Part shown: positions 1 to 6,619 of the stretch, piece by piece | How positions within the stretch are numbered: the first letter of the stretch is position 1 | Layout of the letters: every line of letters starts with the position of its first letter | Assembly (NCBI GenBank): GCA_022562855.1 | Contig: JADFON010000089.1 | Location: 1-7,167, forward strand | Reading direction: 5' to 3' | Origin: Candidatus Zhuqueibacterota bacterium | Lineage (GTDB): Bacteria; SM23-31 | DNA: 7,167 nt | Notes under the pieces: generated by a model | Database searches by the model: none | Told to the model about the DNA's origin: nothing | Seen by the model: only the letters and a program-made list of their open reading frames with translations | Translations under genes and position numbers: made by a program

Positions 1-1
1 G

Positions 2-439
2 GTGATAGTTGCTACGGATATAGATAAGAAGGCAGTAAAATTAGCCCGTGAAAATGCCATCCGAAATGGAGTGGACAAAAAAATAGATTTCCGGGTTTCC
101 GACATTTTTGAGGCAATAGACAGCGATTTTTCCGATGTTCATGTCGTTGTTTCCAATCCCCCCTATGTTGCAGAAGACGAACGGGAAATCCTGCAGAAAG
201 AGGTCATCGATCATGAACCTCATATAGCCTTGTTTTCGGAGAAAGATGATTTGCGTTTTTACAAAACGATATCAAACCTTGCGAATAAGTGGCTGATCCC
301 GAGGGGAATGCTTGTGTTTGAAACAGCGTACAACAAAGGCGGAAAAGTGGTTGAAATAGTGAAAAATGCAGGATTTAAAAAAGTACAATTAACAAAAGAC
401 TATGCAAAATTTGACAGGGTAGTTACAGGGATTCAATAG
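2..439 (+). CDS. prmC: Peptide chain release factor N5-glutamine methyltransferase, 5'-truncated
   Basis: C-terminal 145 codons of a class I SAM-dependent methyltransferase; the reading frame enters from the left edge, so the GTG at position 2 is probably an internal Val and not the start. Seen: an acidic post-motif II loop (ATDID, near residues 4-8), the catalytic motif SNPPY at residues 51-55, and a downstream HEPHIALF segment matching the yEPxxAL signature that follows NPPY in PrmC/HemK proteins. The family methylates the Gln of the GGQ motif in release factors RF1 and RF2 in the cytoplasm; NPPY binds the target glutamine. The missing N-terminus would hold the release-factor-binding helical domain and the glycine-rich SAM motif I. 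In many bacteria prfA lies just upstream, so it may sit outside the window. The stop is 44 bases before the rnr ATG, which is compatible with co-transcription. PrmB, an NPPY paralogue for ribosomal protein L3, is a less likely alternative because of the EPxxAL context. Confidence 0.9.
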   Translation: MIVATDIDKKAVKLARENAIRNGVDKKIDFRVSDIFEAIDSDFSDVHVVVSNPPYVAEDEREILQKEVIDHEPHIALFSEKDDLRFYKTISNLANKWLIPRGMLVFETAYNKGGKVVEIVKNAGFKKVQLTKDYAKFDRVVTGIQ

Positions 440-483
440 AATTGTGTTTGATTACCCACATTAAAGGCAGGACAATAGTAAAT

Positions 484-2601
484 ATGAATACAATAAGTAC
501 AGATGAATTAACAATAAAACTACAGAAATTTTTTCATTCCCATACTGAAAAATCGTACCGGCTGCCGGATATCCTGGCTGCCCTGGGACTTTCGGAAGAG
601 GACTCGTCTGTTGTAAAACGGTCCCTTCGAAAGCTCGTGAGCAAGAAATATGTTCAAAAACTTAAGGGAAAAAAATACTCAGCTATTACCCGGTCGCACC
701 TGAGGTCGGGAACATTTGAACAGGGCAGGTTCGGGGCAGGCAGGGTACGAACCGACAATGGAGAATTGCATATTCCCCAAGGCTGCTCCGGTACGGCATT
801 GCCGGGCGATCTGGTAAAAATAGAAGTAATAGCAAGACGTTCCGGTCCAAATCCAGAAGGCAGGGTAATCGAAATTCTGAAACGCGTTAAGCATGAGTTC
901 GTTGGTGAGTTTTTGTTAGGTAGTAATGGCGGCTTTGTCCAATTGGATTCCGATTTTTTAAAACGGCAGATATACATACCTCAAGAGTTTGTTAAAAAAG
1001 CACGCAACGGACAGCGTGTTGCGGTAAAAATAGTAAAATGGGACAACGAATATACGAACCCTGCCGGAGAGATAATCGAAGTTATCGGTTTTCCCGGTGA
1101 AATAGGCGTCGACATTCTTTCCATCGCCATAGCCGCAGGAATTCCAAAGAACTTTCCGAAGAAAGTCATAATGGAAGCGGATTCATTAAAACCTGGATAT
1201 AGTGATTTACCCGGCGGCTGCCGGAAAGACTTTCGTGAGGATGTTATTTTTACCATAGACCCGGAAGAGGCAAAGGACTTTGACGATGCGGTTTCCATGA
1301 AAAAGTTAGCTGACGGCAACTGGCTTCTCGGCGTATATATCGCTGATGTGACCGCCTATATCCATGAAGGAAGTGCGATTGACAAAGAAGCCGCAATGCG
1401 TGGAACAAGCGTATATCTCATTAATAAAGTAATCCCAATGCTGCCTGAACGGTTGTCAAACGATTTGTGCAGTTTACGCCCGGATGAAGACCGCCCGGCA
1501 TATTGCATTCTAATGACATGTAAGCCTGATGGAGAAGTTGTAGATTACGAAATAACCCAGGGGATTATTAGAAGCAAATACCGCTTCAGTTACAAAAAAG
1601 CACAGGATGTTATTGACGGAAAGAAGAACAGCCCATATGCAAAAATCCTGCGCACAATGAACGACTTTGCAAAGGTACTCCGTAAAAAACGCTTTAGAAA
1701 AGGCGGCATGGATTTTTATGTCCCTGAGGTATCGTTTAAAATTGACGATTCCGGTGTGCCTTCTGCGCTAACTATAAAACCGGTTCTCGAAACAAACATA
1801 CTGATAGAAGAATTCATGCTTCTGGCTAATATTGTTGCTGCACGTCACAAGAGGACTCTTGAAAGAAAGTATAAAATGAGTCTTCCGTTTATTTACCGGG
1901 TACACGATGAACCGAATACCGAGAAAATAAAGGAGTTCGCAGAACTTGCCCGTTCGCTTGGATGCAAGGTCAACAAAGGTACACCCGGTACTTCTCCATG
2001 GTTTCAAAATATTCTCCGCTATTTCTCCGATAAACCGGAAAAAACACTCATAGAAGAGATAGCCCTTCGAAGTATGATGAAAGCGGTGTACCAGCCTCGT
2101 AATATCGGTCACTTTGGATTGGGATTCAAGGAATATACACATTTTACTTCCCCGATACGGCGTTATCCCGATTTGGTTGTCCACCGTACTTTGAAAAAAT
2201 ATGCAAAAGGTGTAAATTCCGGGGAGGCTGCGTCGCTCAAACGGAAATTAAACTCGATAGGGAAGCATTCGACTGAAATGGAAATTCGGGCTATGAAAGC
2301 TGAACGGGAAGTCGTAAAACTCAAGAAGCTTGAGTACATGAGAGATAAAATCGGGGACGTATTCAACGGGGTGATAACCGGTGTAACATCTTTTGGGGTT
2401 TTTATCGCACTGGAAGACATCCTTGTGGAGGGGTTAATACACGTACGGGACATGGATGATGATTTTTATGTTTATGAAGAAAAAAAATACAGGCTGAAAG
2501 GACAAAGGAGCGGTAAATCTCTAAAACTTGGAAACAGGGTGACTGTCCGGGTGATAAAAGTGAATGTGGAACGCCGGCATCTTGATTTCATGCTTGTTTA
2601 G
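484..2601 (+). CDS. rnr: Ribonuclease R (3'-5' exoribonuclease, RNB family)
   Basis: Complete 705-residue RNase R, a processive 3'-5' hydrolytic exoribonuclease that degrades structured RNA and acts in mRNA/rRNA quality control. Domain order: N-terminal winged-helix (HTH_12-like) about residues 8-65; two cold-shock/OB regions about 75-225; the RNB catalytic domain about 235-565; a C-terminal S1 domain about 624-705. The RNB active-site motif TIDPEEAKDFDDA starts at T257 and supplies acidic residues D259, D265, D267 and D268, matching the Mg2+-binding aspartates of RNase II/R. The second signature HFTSPIRRYPDLVVHR spans H553-R568. The chain ends right after S1 and lacks the long Lys-rich tail of enterobacterial RNase R; its length is normal for many other phyla. 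ATG 484 is preferred because the HTH domain begins directly after it and AAAGGCAGGA lies about 12 bases upstream. An in-frame TTG at 442 would add 14 residues with no family resemblance. Confidence 0.95.
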   Translation: MNTISTDELTIKLQKFFHSHTEKSYRLPDILAALGLSEEDSSVVKRSLRKLVSKKYVQKLKGKKYSAITRSHLRSGTFEQGRFGAGRVRTDNGELHIPQGCSGTALPGDLVKIEVIARRSGPNPEGRVIEILKRVKHEFVGEFLLGSNGGFVQLDSDFLKRQIYIPQEFVKKARNGQRVAVKIVKWDNEYTNPAGEIIEVIGFPGEIGVDILSIAIAAGIPKNFPKKVIMEADSLKPGYSDLPGGCRKDFREDVIFTIDPEEAKDFDDAVSMKKLADGNWLLGVYIADVTAYIHEGSAIDKEAAMRGTSVYLINKVIPMLPERLSNDLCSLRPDEDRPAYCILMTCKPDGEVVDYEITQGIIRSKYRFSYKKAQDVIDGKKNSPYAKILRTMNDFAKVLRKKRFRKGGMDFYVPEVSFKIDDSGVPSALTIKPVLETNILIEEFMLLANIVAARHKRTLERKYKMSLPFIYRVHDEPNTEKIKEFAELARSLGCKVNKGTPGTSPWFQNILRYFSDKPEKTLIEEIALRSMMKAVYQPRNIGHFGLGFKEYTHFTSPIRRYPDLVVHRTLKKYAKGVNSGEAASLKRKLNSIGKHSTEMEIRAMKAEREVVKLKKLEYMRDKIGDVFNGVITGVTSFGVFIALEDILVEGLIHVRDMDDDFYVYEEKKYRLKGQRSGKSLKLGNRVTVRVIKVNVERRHLDFMLV

Positions 2602-2618
2602 TAAATTTGACTTCTCTT

Positions 2619-2649
2619 TCGACATTCGTCGGGTGATTTTCTATATGAT
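2619..2649 (+). promoter_or_regulatory. Weak candidate sigma-70-like promoter for the radical SAM gene
   Basis: In the 116-base gap after rnr, TCGACA (2619-2624, 5/6 to TTGACA) is followed 17 bases later by TATATG (2642-2647) or, at 19 bases, TATGAT (2644-2649, 5/6 to TATAAT). This is the widest gap in the window and the place where a new transcription unit could begin. If the organism is Bacteroidetes-like, TAAATTTG at 2602-2609 would instead fit the TAnnTTTG -7 element. The two possibilities exclude one another and neither is strong. Confidence 0.2.
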
Positions 2650-2692
2650 TGAACCTCTTGATAAGAATCGCCCTGGTTACCAAACAGCCTAA
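2645..2692 (+). other. 15-codon mini-ORF upstream of the radical SAM gene
   Basis: ATG at 2645 opens a short frame encoding MIEPLDKNRPGYQTA and stops at TAA 2690-2692, 25 bases before the radical SAM start. A GGGTGA purine run at 2631-2636 lies 8 bases before the ATG, an acceptable Shine-Dalgarno match. It could be a leader peptide, a translated remnant or chance; nothing in the sequence proves translation. It has no Cys and is very short, so a modified-peptide precursor is unlikely though not excluded. Confidence 0.12.
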
Positions 2693-2702
2693 TATTTGTC
2701 GT

Positions 2703-2708
2703 GAAGGA
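2703..2708 (+). promoter_or_regulatory. Ribosome binding site that sets the radical SAM start
   Basis: GAAGGA at 2703-2708 is followed by a 9-base spacer and ATG 2718. It is the clearest Shine-Dalgarno sequence in the accessory block and favours ATG 2718 over the in-frame TTG at 2649, which would add 23 residues ahead of the conserved N-terminal region. Confidence 0.7.
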
Positions 2709-2717
2709 AAAAATTCA

Positions 2718-3746
2718 ATGTACATCTTTGACTGGGCACAAGTAAAAATCATCAACCCGAAACGTGCCTTCAATATAATAAAACTTTACAGTTCCTACTA
2801 TTACTCACGGTTTACAAAACAAGTATGGCTCGCAGGTTATCCCGCGGTTTTGTCGATAGAACCAACCAGTTACTGCAATTTGAAATGTCCCCAATGTCCG
2901 ACCGGTTTGGGTACGTTAAACCGGCAGGACGGGTACATGGATATGAAAACATACCGGTCAATTGTCGATGAATTGGGAGCTTATCTGACTACGATACAGT
3001 TTTTTTTCCAGGGAGAACCCTTTATGCATAAACATCTTCCTGAAATGATAAGCTATGCGAAATCAAAAAATATTTACACGTTGACAAGTACAAACGGTCA
3101 TTTTCTTTCGAGAGATTCGGTTAATGCAATTCTCGATTCGGGTCTCGATACCATCGTGGTTGGACTTGACGGGGTCTCTCCGGAAGTATACAGGTTCTAC
3201 CGCCGAAACGGTAAATTCGACCTGGTTGTGCAGGGGATACAAAGACTGATTGCAGAACGAAACAGACGAGGGCTGAAGCATCCAAAAACGGTATTGCAGT
3301 TCATCGTATTTAAAAGCAATGAAGACCAGGTCGAAGATGTCAAAAAATTCGGCAAAGAACTCAAATTCGATAAAGTGGTGATCAAAACTGCTCAGATTTA
3401 TCCCGAAACAAATATAGACGATTTTCTGCCCGACAATCCCGCGTTGTCGAGATATAAAAAGGAGAACGGTAGTCTTCGCTTGAAAACTTCTATCCCTAAT
3501 CATTGTAAGCGCGTATGGACACAAGCTGTCTTTACCTGGGACGGTGTTCTGGCTTCATGCTGTTTTGATAAAGATGCAAGTCACTCTTTCGGCAAATGGA
3601 ACCCGGAATGCGGGGCAGGCGGAGATCCATTTCTCGAACTTTGGAAAAGTGAAAAAGGAATGCATTTCAGAAAACAAATTCTCAAAAATCGTTCGGACAT
3701 TCCAATGTGTGGAAATTGCACAGAAGGGATAAAAGAGTTCAGGTAG
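2718..3746 (+). CDS. Radical SAM protein with SPASM/twitch-like C-terminal domain
   Basis: 342-residue radical SAM enzyme, predicted cytoplasmic. A short aromatic/basic N-terminal region (1-45) leads into the core strand LSIEPTSYCNLKCPQC, where C53, C57 and C60 form the CxxxCxxC motif that binds the radical SAM [4Fe-4S] cluster. QGEP at 98-101 replaces the usual GGEP SAM-amine-binding motif. LDGVSPEVYRFYRRNGKFD is the typical post-strand segment of the MoaA/PqqE/SkfB group. The C-terminal region carries C263 (CKRVW), C281-C282 (SCCFD), C298 and C331/C334 (CGNC), consistent with at least one auxiliary Fe-S cluster of SPASM or twitch type. Known members mature peptides or modify sugars and cofactors; the substrate here is unknown. 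No clear precursor peptide gene lies next to it. It is separated from the glycosyltransferase by 90 bases and may belong to the same operon, so a role in modifying the glycan or its carrier is inferred. The class assignment is secure; the function is not. Confidence 0.9.
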   Translation: MYIFDWAQVKIINPKRAFNIIKLYSSYYYSRFTKQVWLAGYPAVLSIEPTSYCNLKCPQCPTGLGTLNRQDGYMDMKTYRSIVDELGAYLTTIQFFFQGEPFMHKHLPEMISYAKSKNIYTLTSTNGHFLSRDSVNAILDSGLDTIVVGLDGVSPEVYRFYRRNGKFDLVVQGIQRLIAERNRRGLKHPKTVLQFIVFKSNEDQVEDVKKFGKELKFDKVVIKTAQIYPETNIDDFLPDNPALSRYKKENGSLRLKTSIPNHCKRVWTQAVFTWDGVLASCCFDKDASHSFGKWNPECGAGGDPFLELWKSEKGMHFRKQILKNRSDIPMCGNCTEGIKEFR

Positions 3747-3776
3747 AATACTAAGCGGATTGGTCCACAGATAAAA

Positions 3777-3790
3777 GAATTTCGAAATTC
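3777..3790. repeat. 14-bp perfect palindrome in the radical SAM-GT2 gap
   Basis: GAATTTC/GAAATTC is a perfect two-fold palindrome with no spacer, in the 90-base gap before the glycosyltransferase. It is not followed by a T run, so it does not look like an intrinsic terminator. A dimeric regulator operator is possible, but no regulator gene is in the window. The core resembles the TGAAATTTCA palindrome 38 bases downstream. Confidence 0.5.
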
Positions 3791-3827
3791 GGGTGTCGAG
3801 GTTCGCATTTGATAAATACTTATGAAT

Positions 3828-3837
3828 TGAAATTTCA
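3828..3837. repeat. 10-bp palindrome overlapping the GT2 start codon
   Basis: TGAAATTTCA is a perfect palindrome whose last base is the A of ATG 3837. No Shine-Dalgarno sequence precedes this ATG; the upstream bases are A/T-rich. An ATG at 3823 is followed at once by a stop and cannot be an alternative start. A palindrome this short and AT-rich can easily arise by chance. Confidence 0.35.
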
Positions 3838-5012
3838 TGAATATATTAGAAATTGTATTGTTTACGATTGGTGGGATTTATGTTCTTTTTAATATAATCC
3901 TTACTGCCGGTGTTGCAGCAGGTTCGAAATCTGTCAAAAATGAGAACGGAAAAAACAAACCGTCCGAACCAAACGTATCGGTTATAGTTCCTGCGCGTAA
4001 CGAAGAGCAAAACATCAAAAGATGTCTCGATTCTCTCGAAGCCCTGGACTATCCTGAAGATAAGCTCGAAATAGTCATTATAGATGATAATTCGGATGAC
4101 AATACAGCGTCCATTGTGCAGAATTATTGCGACCGGATAAAACATTTTTCCTTGTTATCTTTAAATGGTTCCTCTGAAAGCGCAGGCGCCAAAAGTACGG
4201 GCACAGGCACCAATAATACGGGTGCAAGCGGGAAGATCGCTGCGTTGAAATACGGTTATCAGGAAACATCGGGCGATATTATTCTCCAAACGGATGCAGA
4301 TTGTGCTGTTCCCTCCGGATGGATTAAAACGATAACTTCAATCATGGATAAGGAAGTGGGGATTGTCGGCGGTGCAATAATGTTGGATGAATATTCTAAA
4401 AGAAATTCTTGGATTACCAGAATTCTATCATTAGATTGGTTGTACCTTCTCGGAGTGGGCGCAGGAGCAAATGGCGCTGGCTTCCCGTTAAGTTGTTTCG
4501 GCAACAATCTTGCCGTACGAAGAACTGCTTATGAGGACGCCGGCGGTTATGATGCCATACCATTTACCTTTACAGAGGATTTTGCGCTATTTAAATCTAT
4601 AACCCGCGCCGGCTGGAGAAGCAGTTTTTCCCTGAAAAATACCTCGGTCATTCTTAGCAGACCTCCGGATTCATTCCGTGATTTTATAAACCAGCGGCTC
4701 AGGTGGGCTACCGGCGGCATAAAATTAGCCGGTCCCGGAATAATACTTCTTATCGCTGCCTTTTTATTGCATCTACTGGTGATTGCCGCCGTTGCTTTTA
4801 ATATTAGTCTTTCTGTCCTTGTGACGGTAATTATTGTGACCGGTTTTTCCGATTTCATATTTTTAGCAACCTTAACGAACAAAGTCAATAAGTCAAAATT
4901 ACTGCTTTATTTTCCGCTGTTCGAGGTTTACTTTTTTCTTTCAACAACATTATTCGGTTTGGCGCTTCCGTTTGTATCTTCGCTCAAATGGAAAGATAGA
5001 AAATACAGGTAA
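3837..5012 (+). CDS. Membrane-anchored family 2 glycosyltransferase
   Basis: 391-residue GT-A fold glycosyltransferase of the COG1215/PgaC-like type, expected at the inner membrane with its catalytic domain in the cytoplasm. One hydrophobic segment lies at about residues 4-28 and about three at 301-322, 326-348 and 353-380. Catalytic motifs in order: SVIVPARNEE at the start of the GT domain; the nucleotide-binding acidic cluster IIDDNSDD (D83, D84, D87, D88); TDADC with the DxD pair D153/D155; TED at 246-248 (general-base region); and QRLRW at 286-290, the QxxRW acceptor/product-binding motif of membrane GT2 enzymes. The family transfers sugar from a nucleotide-sugar to a growing glycan or lipid; donor and acceptor are unknown. 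A low-complexity insert (110-132) precedes the GKxxAL segment. ATG 3837 is chosen because it begins directly before the first membrane segment, though it lacks a Shine-Dalgarno site. The stop lies 30 bases before the PHP-like gene. A related partial GT2 begins at 6644. Confidence 0.9.
   Translation: MNILEIVLFTIGGIYVLFNIILTAGVAAGSKSVKNENGKNKPSEPNVSVIVPARNEEQNIKRCLDSLEALDYPEDKLEIVIIDDNSDDNTASIVQNYCDRIKHFSLLSLNGSSESAGAKSTGTGTNNTGASGKIAALKYGYQETSGDIILQTDADCAVPSGWIKTITSIMDKEVGIVGGAIMLDEYSKRNSWITRILSLDWLYLLGVGAGANGAGFPLSCFGNNLAVRRTAYEDAGGYDAIPFTFTEDFALFKSITRAGWRSSFSLKNTSVILSRPPDSFRDFINQRLRWATGGIKLAGPGIILLIAAFLLHLLVIAAVAFNISLSVLVTVIIVTGFSDFIFLATLTNKVNKSKLLLYFPLFEVYFFLSTTLFGLALPFVSSLKWKDRKYR
4164..4232 (+). 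repeat. Gly/Thr/Ser/Asn-rich low-complexity insert in the GT2
   Basis: Codons 110-132 encode only small residues plus one Glu and one Lys, with a GTGTNNTG stretch. At DNA level it contains imperfect repeats of ACGGGCA (4197-4203) and ACGGGTGCA (4218-4226). It lies between the strand after the DDNSDD motif and the SGKIAALKYG segment. The related glycosyltransferase at 6644 has only a short IPAGFAPKK loop there, so this looks like a lineage-specific insertion. Confidence 0.7.
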
Positions 5013-5023
5013 TTTCACTCCCA

Positions 5024-5037
5024 TAATCCATGGATTA
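5024..5037. repeat. 14-bp perfect palindrome before the PHP-like gene
   Basis: TAATCCA/TGGATTA occupies half of the 30-base gap between the GT2 stop and ATG 5043. The only purine-rich candidate ribosome site, GGATTAAGA (5032-5040), overlaps its right arm. As RNA it could fold into a 5-bp stem with a CAUG loop. It may be an operator, a translational element, or chance; it has no terminator T run. Confidence 0.5.
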
Positions 5038-5042
5038 AGACT

Positions 5043-6608
5043 ATGGTAGAGTCGATAAAGAATTTATATAATCAATCGATAGGAATACGCAGAGGAATCA
5101 CCATCGATGCGCCCTACAGGATTGAACCATGTCAACCCGTTTCCCTTATATTCCGGTTTCAAAATGCTCATATTATACCTTTCTGTATCGATTCGATTTC
5201 TGTAAAGATCGGTCAGCCCGGAAAAATTTTTGGTCCTGTTTCGGTGTTGAAAAAGCCTGTAGAGATCCAGACCTCATTCTGGCAGAGCGTTTTTTATGTT
5301 GATATTCCGGAAAATTTAAACGGTGTTCTCAAAGTTGAAGCGGTGATGAAGATACATGTAAACGGAAAAACAAAAAACATCCGGGTCAGCCCCGCCGCCG
5401 GTGGAAACAAAACCCTTTTTGTTTACCGTTCCCGGGAATCGCTTCCTTCGTTAAGCAATTATTATTTTGGTGATTTTCATTTTTACAACTGTCTGTCACC
5501 GGATGAAAAATTGACCCAGAAATCGCTTTCGGAATCAGCGGGAATCGCCAGATCAATGGGGTTGAAGTTTTTTACTGCAACCGGTTCATCACATAACGGT
5601 TCCAATGGCGAAGATGGAGAAAACAGCAATGGAAGCGGGTCATGGGAAGGATTTAAGAAAGCTTTGGAAACATGGAATCAAAAAAGTGATCTTGTTGTCT
5701 TGCCGGGAGAGAAAATCGTTTGTAAAAACTATCGAAACAGGGACATTGATCTGCTGGTATTGAATTATACAGAATCAATTTCCGGAACGGCAAACGAAAA
5801 TGAGAAGCATGCCCATAAAAAACCGGAAAAAAGATTGAAAGAAGTAGTTGGGAGTGTCGCCGCCAAAGCGCTGACCTTTGCAGTCCGCCCTGTAAAGAAG
5901 CTGACATTTCTCGACAGGTGGCTGCTTCGAAAGGGAATCTGGGGAAAGCCCGATCTAACCTTGACTGGTCTTACAGGTATGCAGGTCAATAACATACCGG
6001 ATTACAATTCACTTAGTCTTGAGATTAGAAAGTGGACAGAAGTACTGCTAAAAGGGAAACGAACAATAATCATTACCGGAAGCGATACCCAAAATAGTCT
6101 CAATGGAGGTAATGGAAACCGGGTTTCTTCAAACTCCGGCGGGTCTCCTCGAGTGTCACAAAAAGCCAGAAACGGAATTTTATGTAAACAACCGGCAACT
6201 GCCGCCAAAATCATAGCAAGTCTTGAGAGAGGAAATTCGGTTATTACGAACGGTCCGCTGATGGATTTTACTGTCAAAAATGAATCCGGCGGAAAATCTC
6301 TTCTTGGAGGTGAAATAGAAGGTTCATCTTTTGTAGTAAAGTACAAAGCCGTTTCAACACCGGAATACGGTCCGCTATTGAATCTCAAGATTTTTGCCGG
6401 TGACATTAAAGCCGGGGTGGAAGAGCTTATTTATACCGCTAATTATGATAACGACCGGTTTTCTGTTGATGGGAAGTTTAATTTTGAACCCCGAAGTAAC
6501 CAAGGATATTTACGGGGAGAATTACGGTCGGGAAAGATTGACGACAAGGAGATCACAAGTTACTGCCTGACAAATCCTGTCTGGATTAGGTCATCGATTT
6601 ATAAATAA
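5043..6608 (+). CDS. CehA/McbA-type PHP-domain protein with degenerate metal site (probable pseudoenzyme)
   Basis: 521 residues, no signal peptide or membrane segment, so probably cytoplasmic. Residues about 15-135 look like a beta-rich N-terminal domain. The PHP-like domain starts at YYFGDFHFYN (H146), where the family has GDLHxHT; the second His is Y148. The TDHN strand is TATGSSHN (178-185). LVVLPGEKI (218-225) matches LPGxEv but has K224 at the expected Glu, and the GHxN element reads RDID. GIWGKPDLT and the GSDTQ motif (346-350, family GSDAH) follow. The C-terminal signature ATAAKIIASLERGNSVITNGP (385-405) and the final LTNPVWI (509-515) are typical of CehA/McbA proteins and support the assignment. 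Intact members are metal-dependent hydrolases. Here at least four ligand positions appear replaced while the frame is undamaged, so a binding or scaffolding role is inferred. Asn/Gly/Ser-rich inserts follow two of the degenerate motifs. It lies between two GT2 genes (30 and 35-base gaps). The family call is by eye. Confidence 0.7.
   Translation: MVESIKNLYNQSIGIRRGITIDAPYRIEPCQPVSLIFRFQNAHIIPFCIDSISVKIGQPGKIFGPVSVLKKPVEIQTSFWQSVFYVDIPENLNGVLKVEAVMKIHVNGKTKNIRVSPAAGGNKTLFVYRSRESLPSLSNYYFGDFHFYNCLSPDEKLTQKSLSESAGIARSMGLKFFTATGSSHNGSNGEDGENSNGSGSWEGFKKALETWNQKSDLVVLPGEKIVCKNYRNRDIDLLVLNYTESISGTANENEKHAHKKPEKRLKEVVGSVAAKALTFAVRPVKKLTFLDRWLLRKGIWGKPDLTLTGLTGMQVNNIPDYNSLSLEIRKWTEVLLKGKRTIIITGSDTQNSLNGGNGNRVSSNSGGSPRVSQKARNGILCKQPATAAKIIASLERGNSVITNGPLMDFTVKNESGGKSLLGGEIEGSSFVVKYKAVSTPEYGPLLNLKIFAGDIKAGVEELIYTANYDNDRFSVDGKFNFEPRSNQGYLRGELRSGKIDDKEITSYCLTNPVWIRSSIYK
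5595..5642 (+). repeat. Asn/Gly/Ser-rich insert 1 in the PHP-like protein
   Basis: Codons 185-200 encode a run made almost entirely of Asn, Gly, Ser, Glu and Asp, directly after TGSSH, the position of the TDH metal motif in active relatives. The adjoining residues (SWEGFKKALETW) resume a normal helix, so the insert is probably a flexible surface loop. Confidence 0.65.
6093..6146 (+). repeat. Asn/Gly/Ser-rich insert 2 in the PHP-like protein
   Basis: Codons 351-368 (beginning NSLNGGNGN and ending SNSGGS) follow immediately after GSDTQ, the counterpart of the GSDAH metal-binding motif. Composition resembles insert 1 and the insert in the upstream GT2. Confidence 0.65.
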
Positions 6609-6619
6609 TACCTCGCAAC

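Noticed and set aside
442-483. TTG 442 as the rnr start
   Set aside because: It would add 14 residues without resemblance to RNase R N-termini. ATG 484 directly precedes the winged-helix domain.
1768-2184. Long minus-strand open frames inside rnr (and similar ones inside the other genes)
   Set aside because: They are antisense to well-supported coding regions and their translations show no recognisable domain.
2618-2640. Possible intrinsic terminator after rnr (TTCGAC-ATTC-GTCGGG stem followed by TGATTTTC)
   Set aside because: Only four Watson-Crick pairs plus two G-U pairs and no real T run directly after the stem; too weak to call.
2649-2717. TTG 2649 as the radical SAM start
   Set aside because: ATG 2718 has a well-placed GAAGGA site; the extra 23 residues overlap the intergenic control region.
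3777-3790. Terminator between the radical SAM gene and the first GT2
   Set aside because: The palindrome is AT-rich, has no loop and no following T run.
5043-6608. Treating the PHP-like gene as a decaying pseudogene
   Set aside because: The frame is open over 521 codons, C-terminal family signatures are intact and spacing to both neighbours is normal, so a maintained protein fits better.
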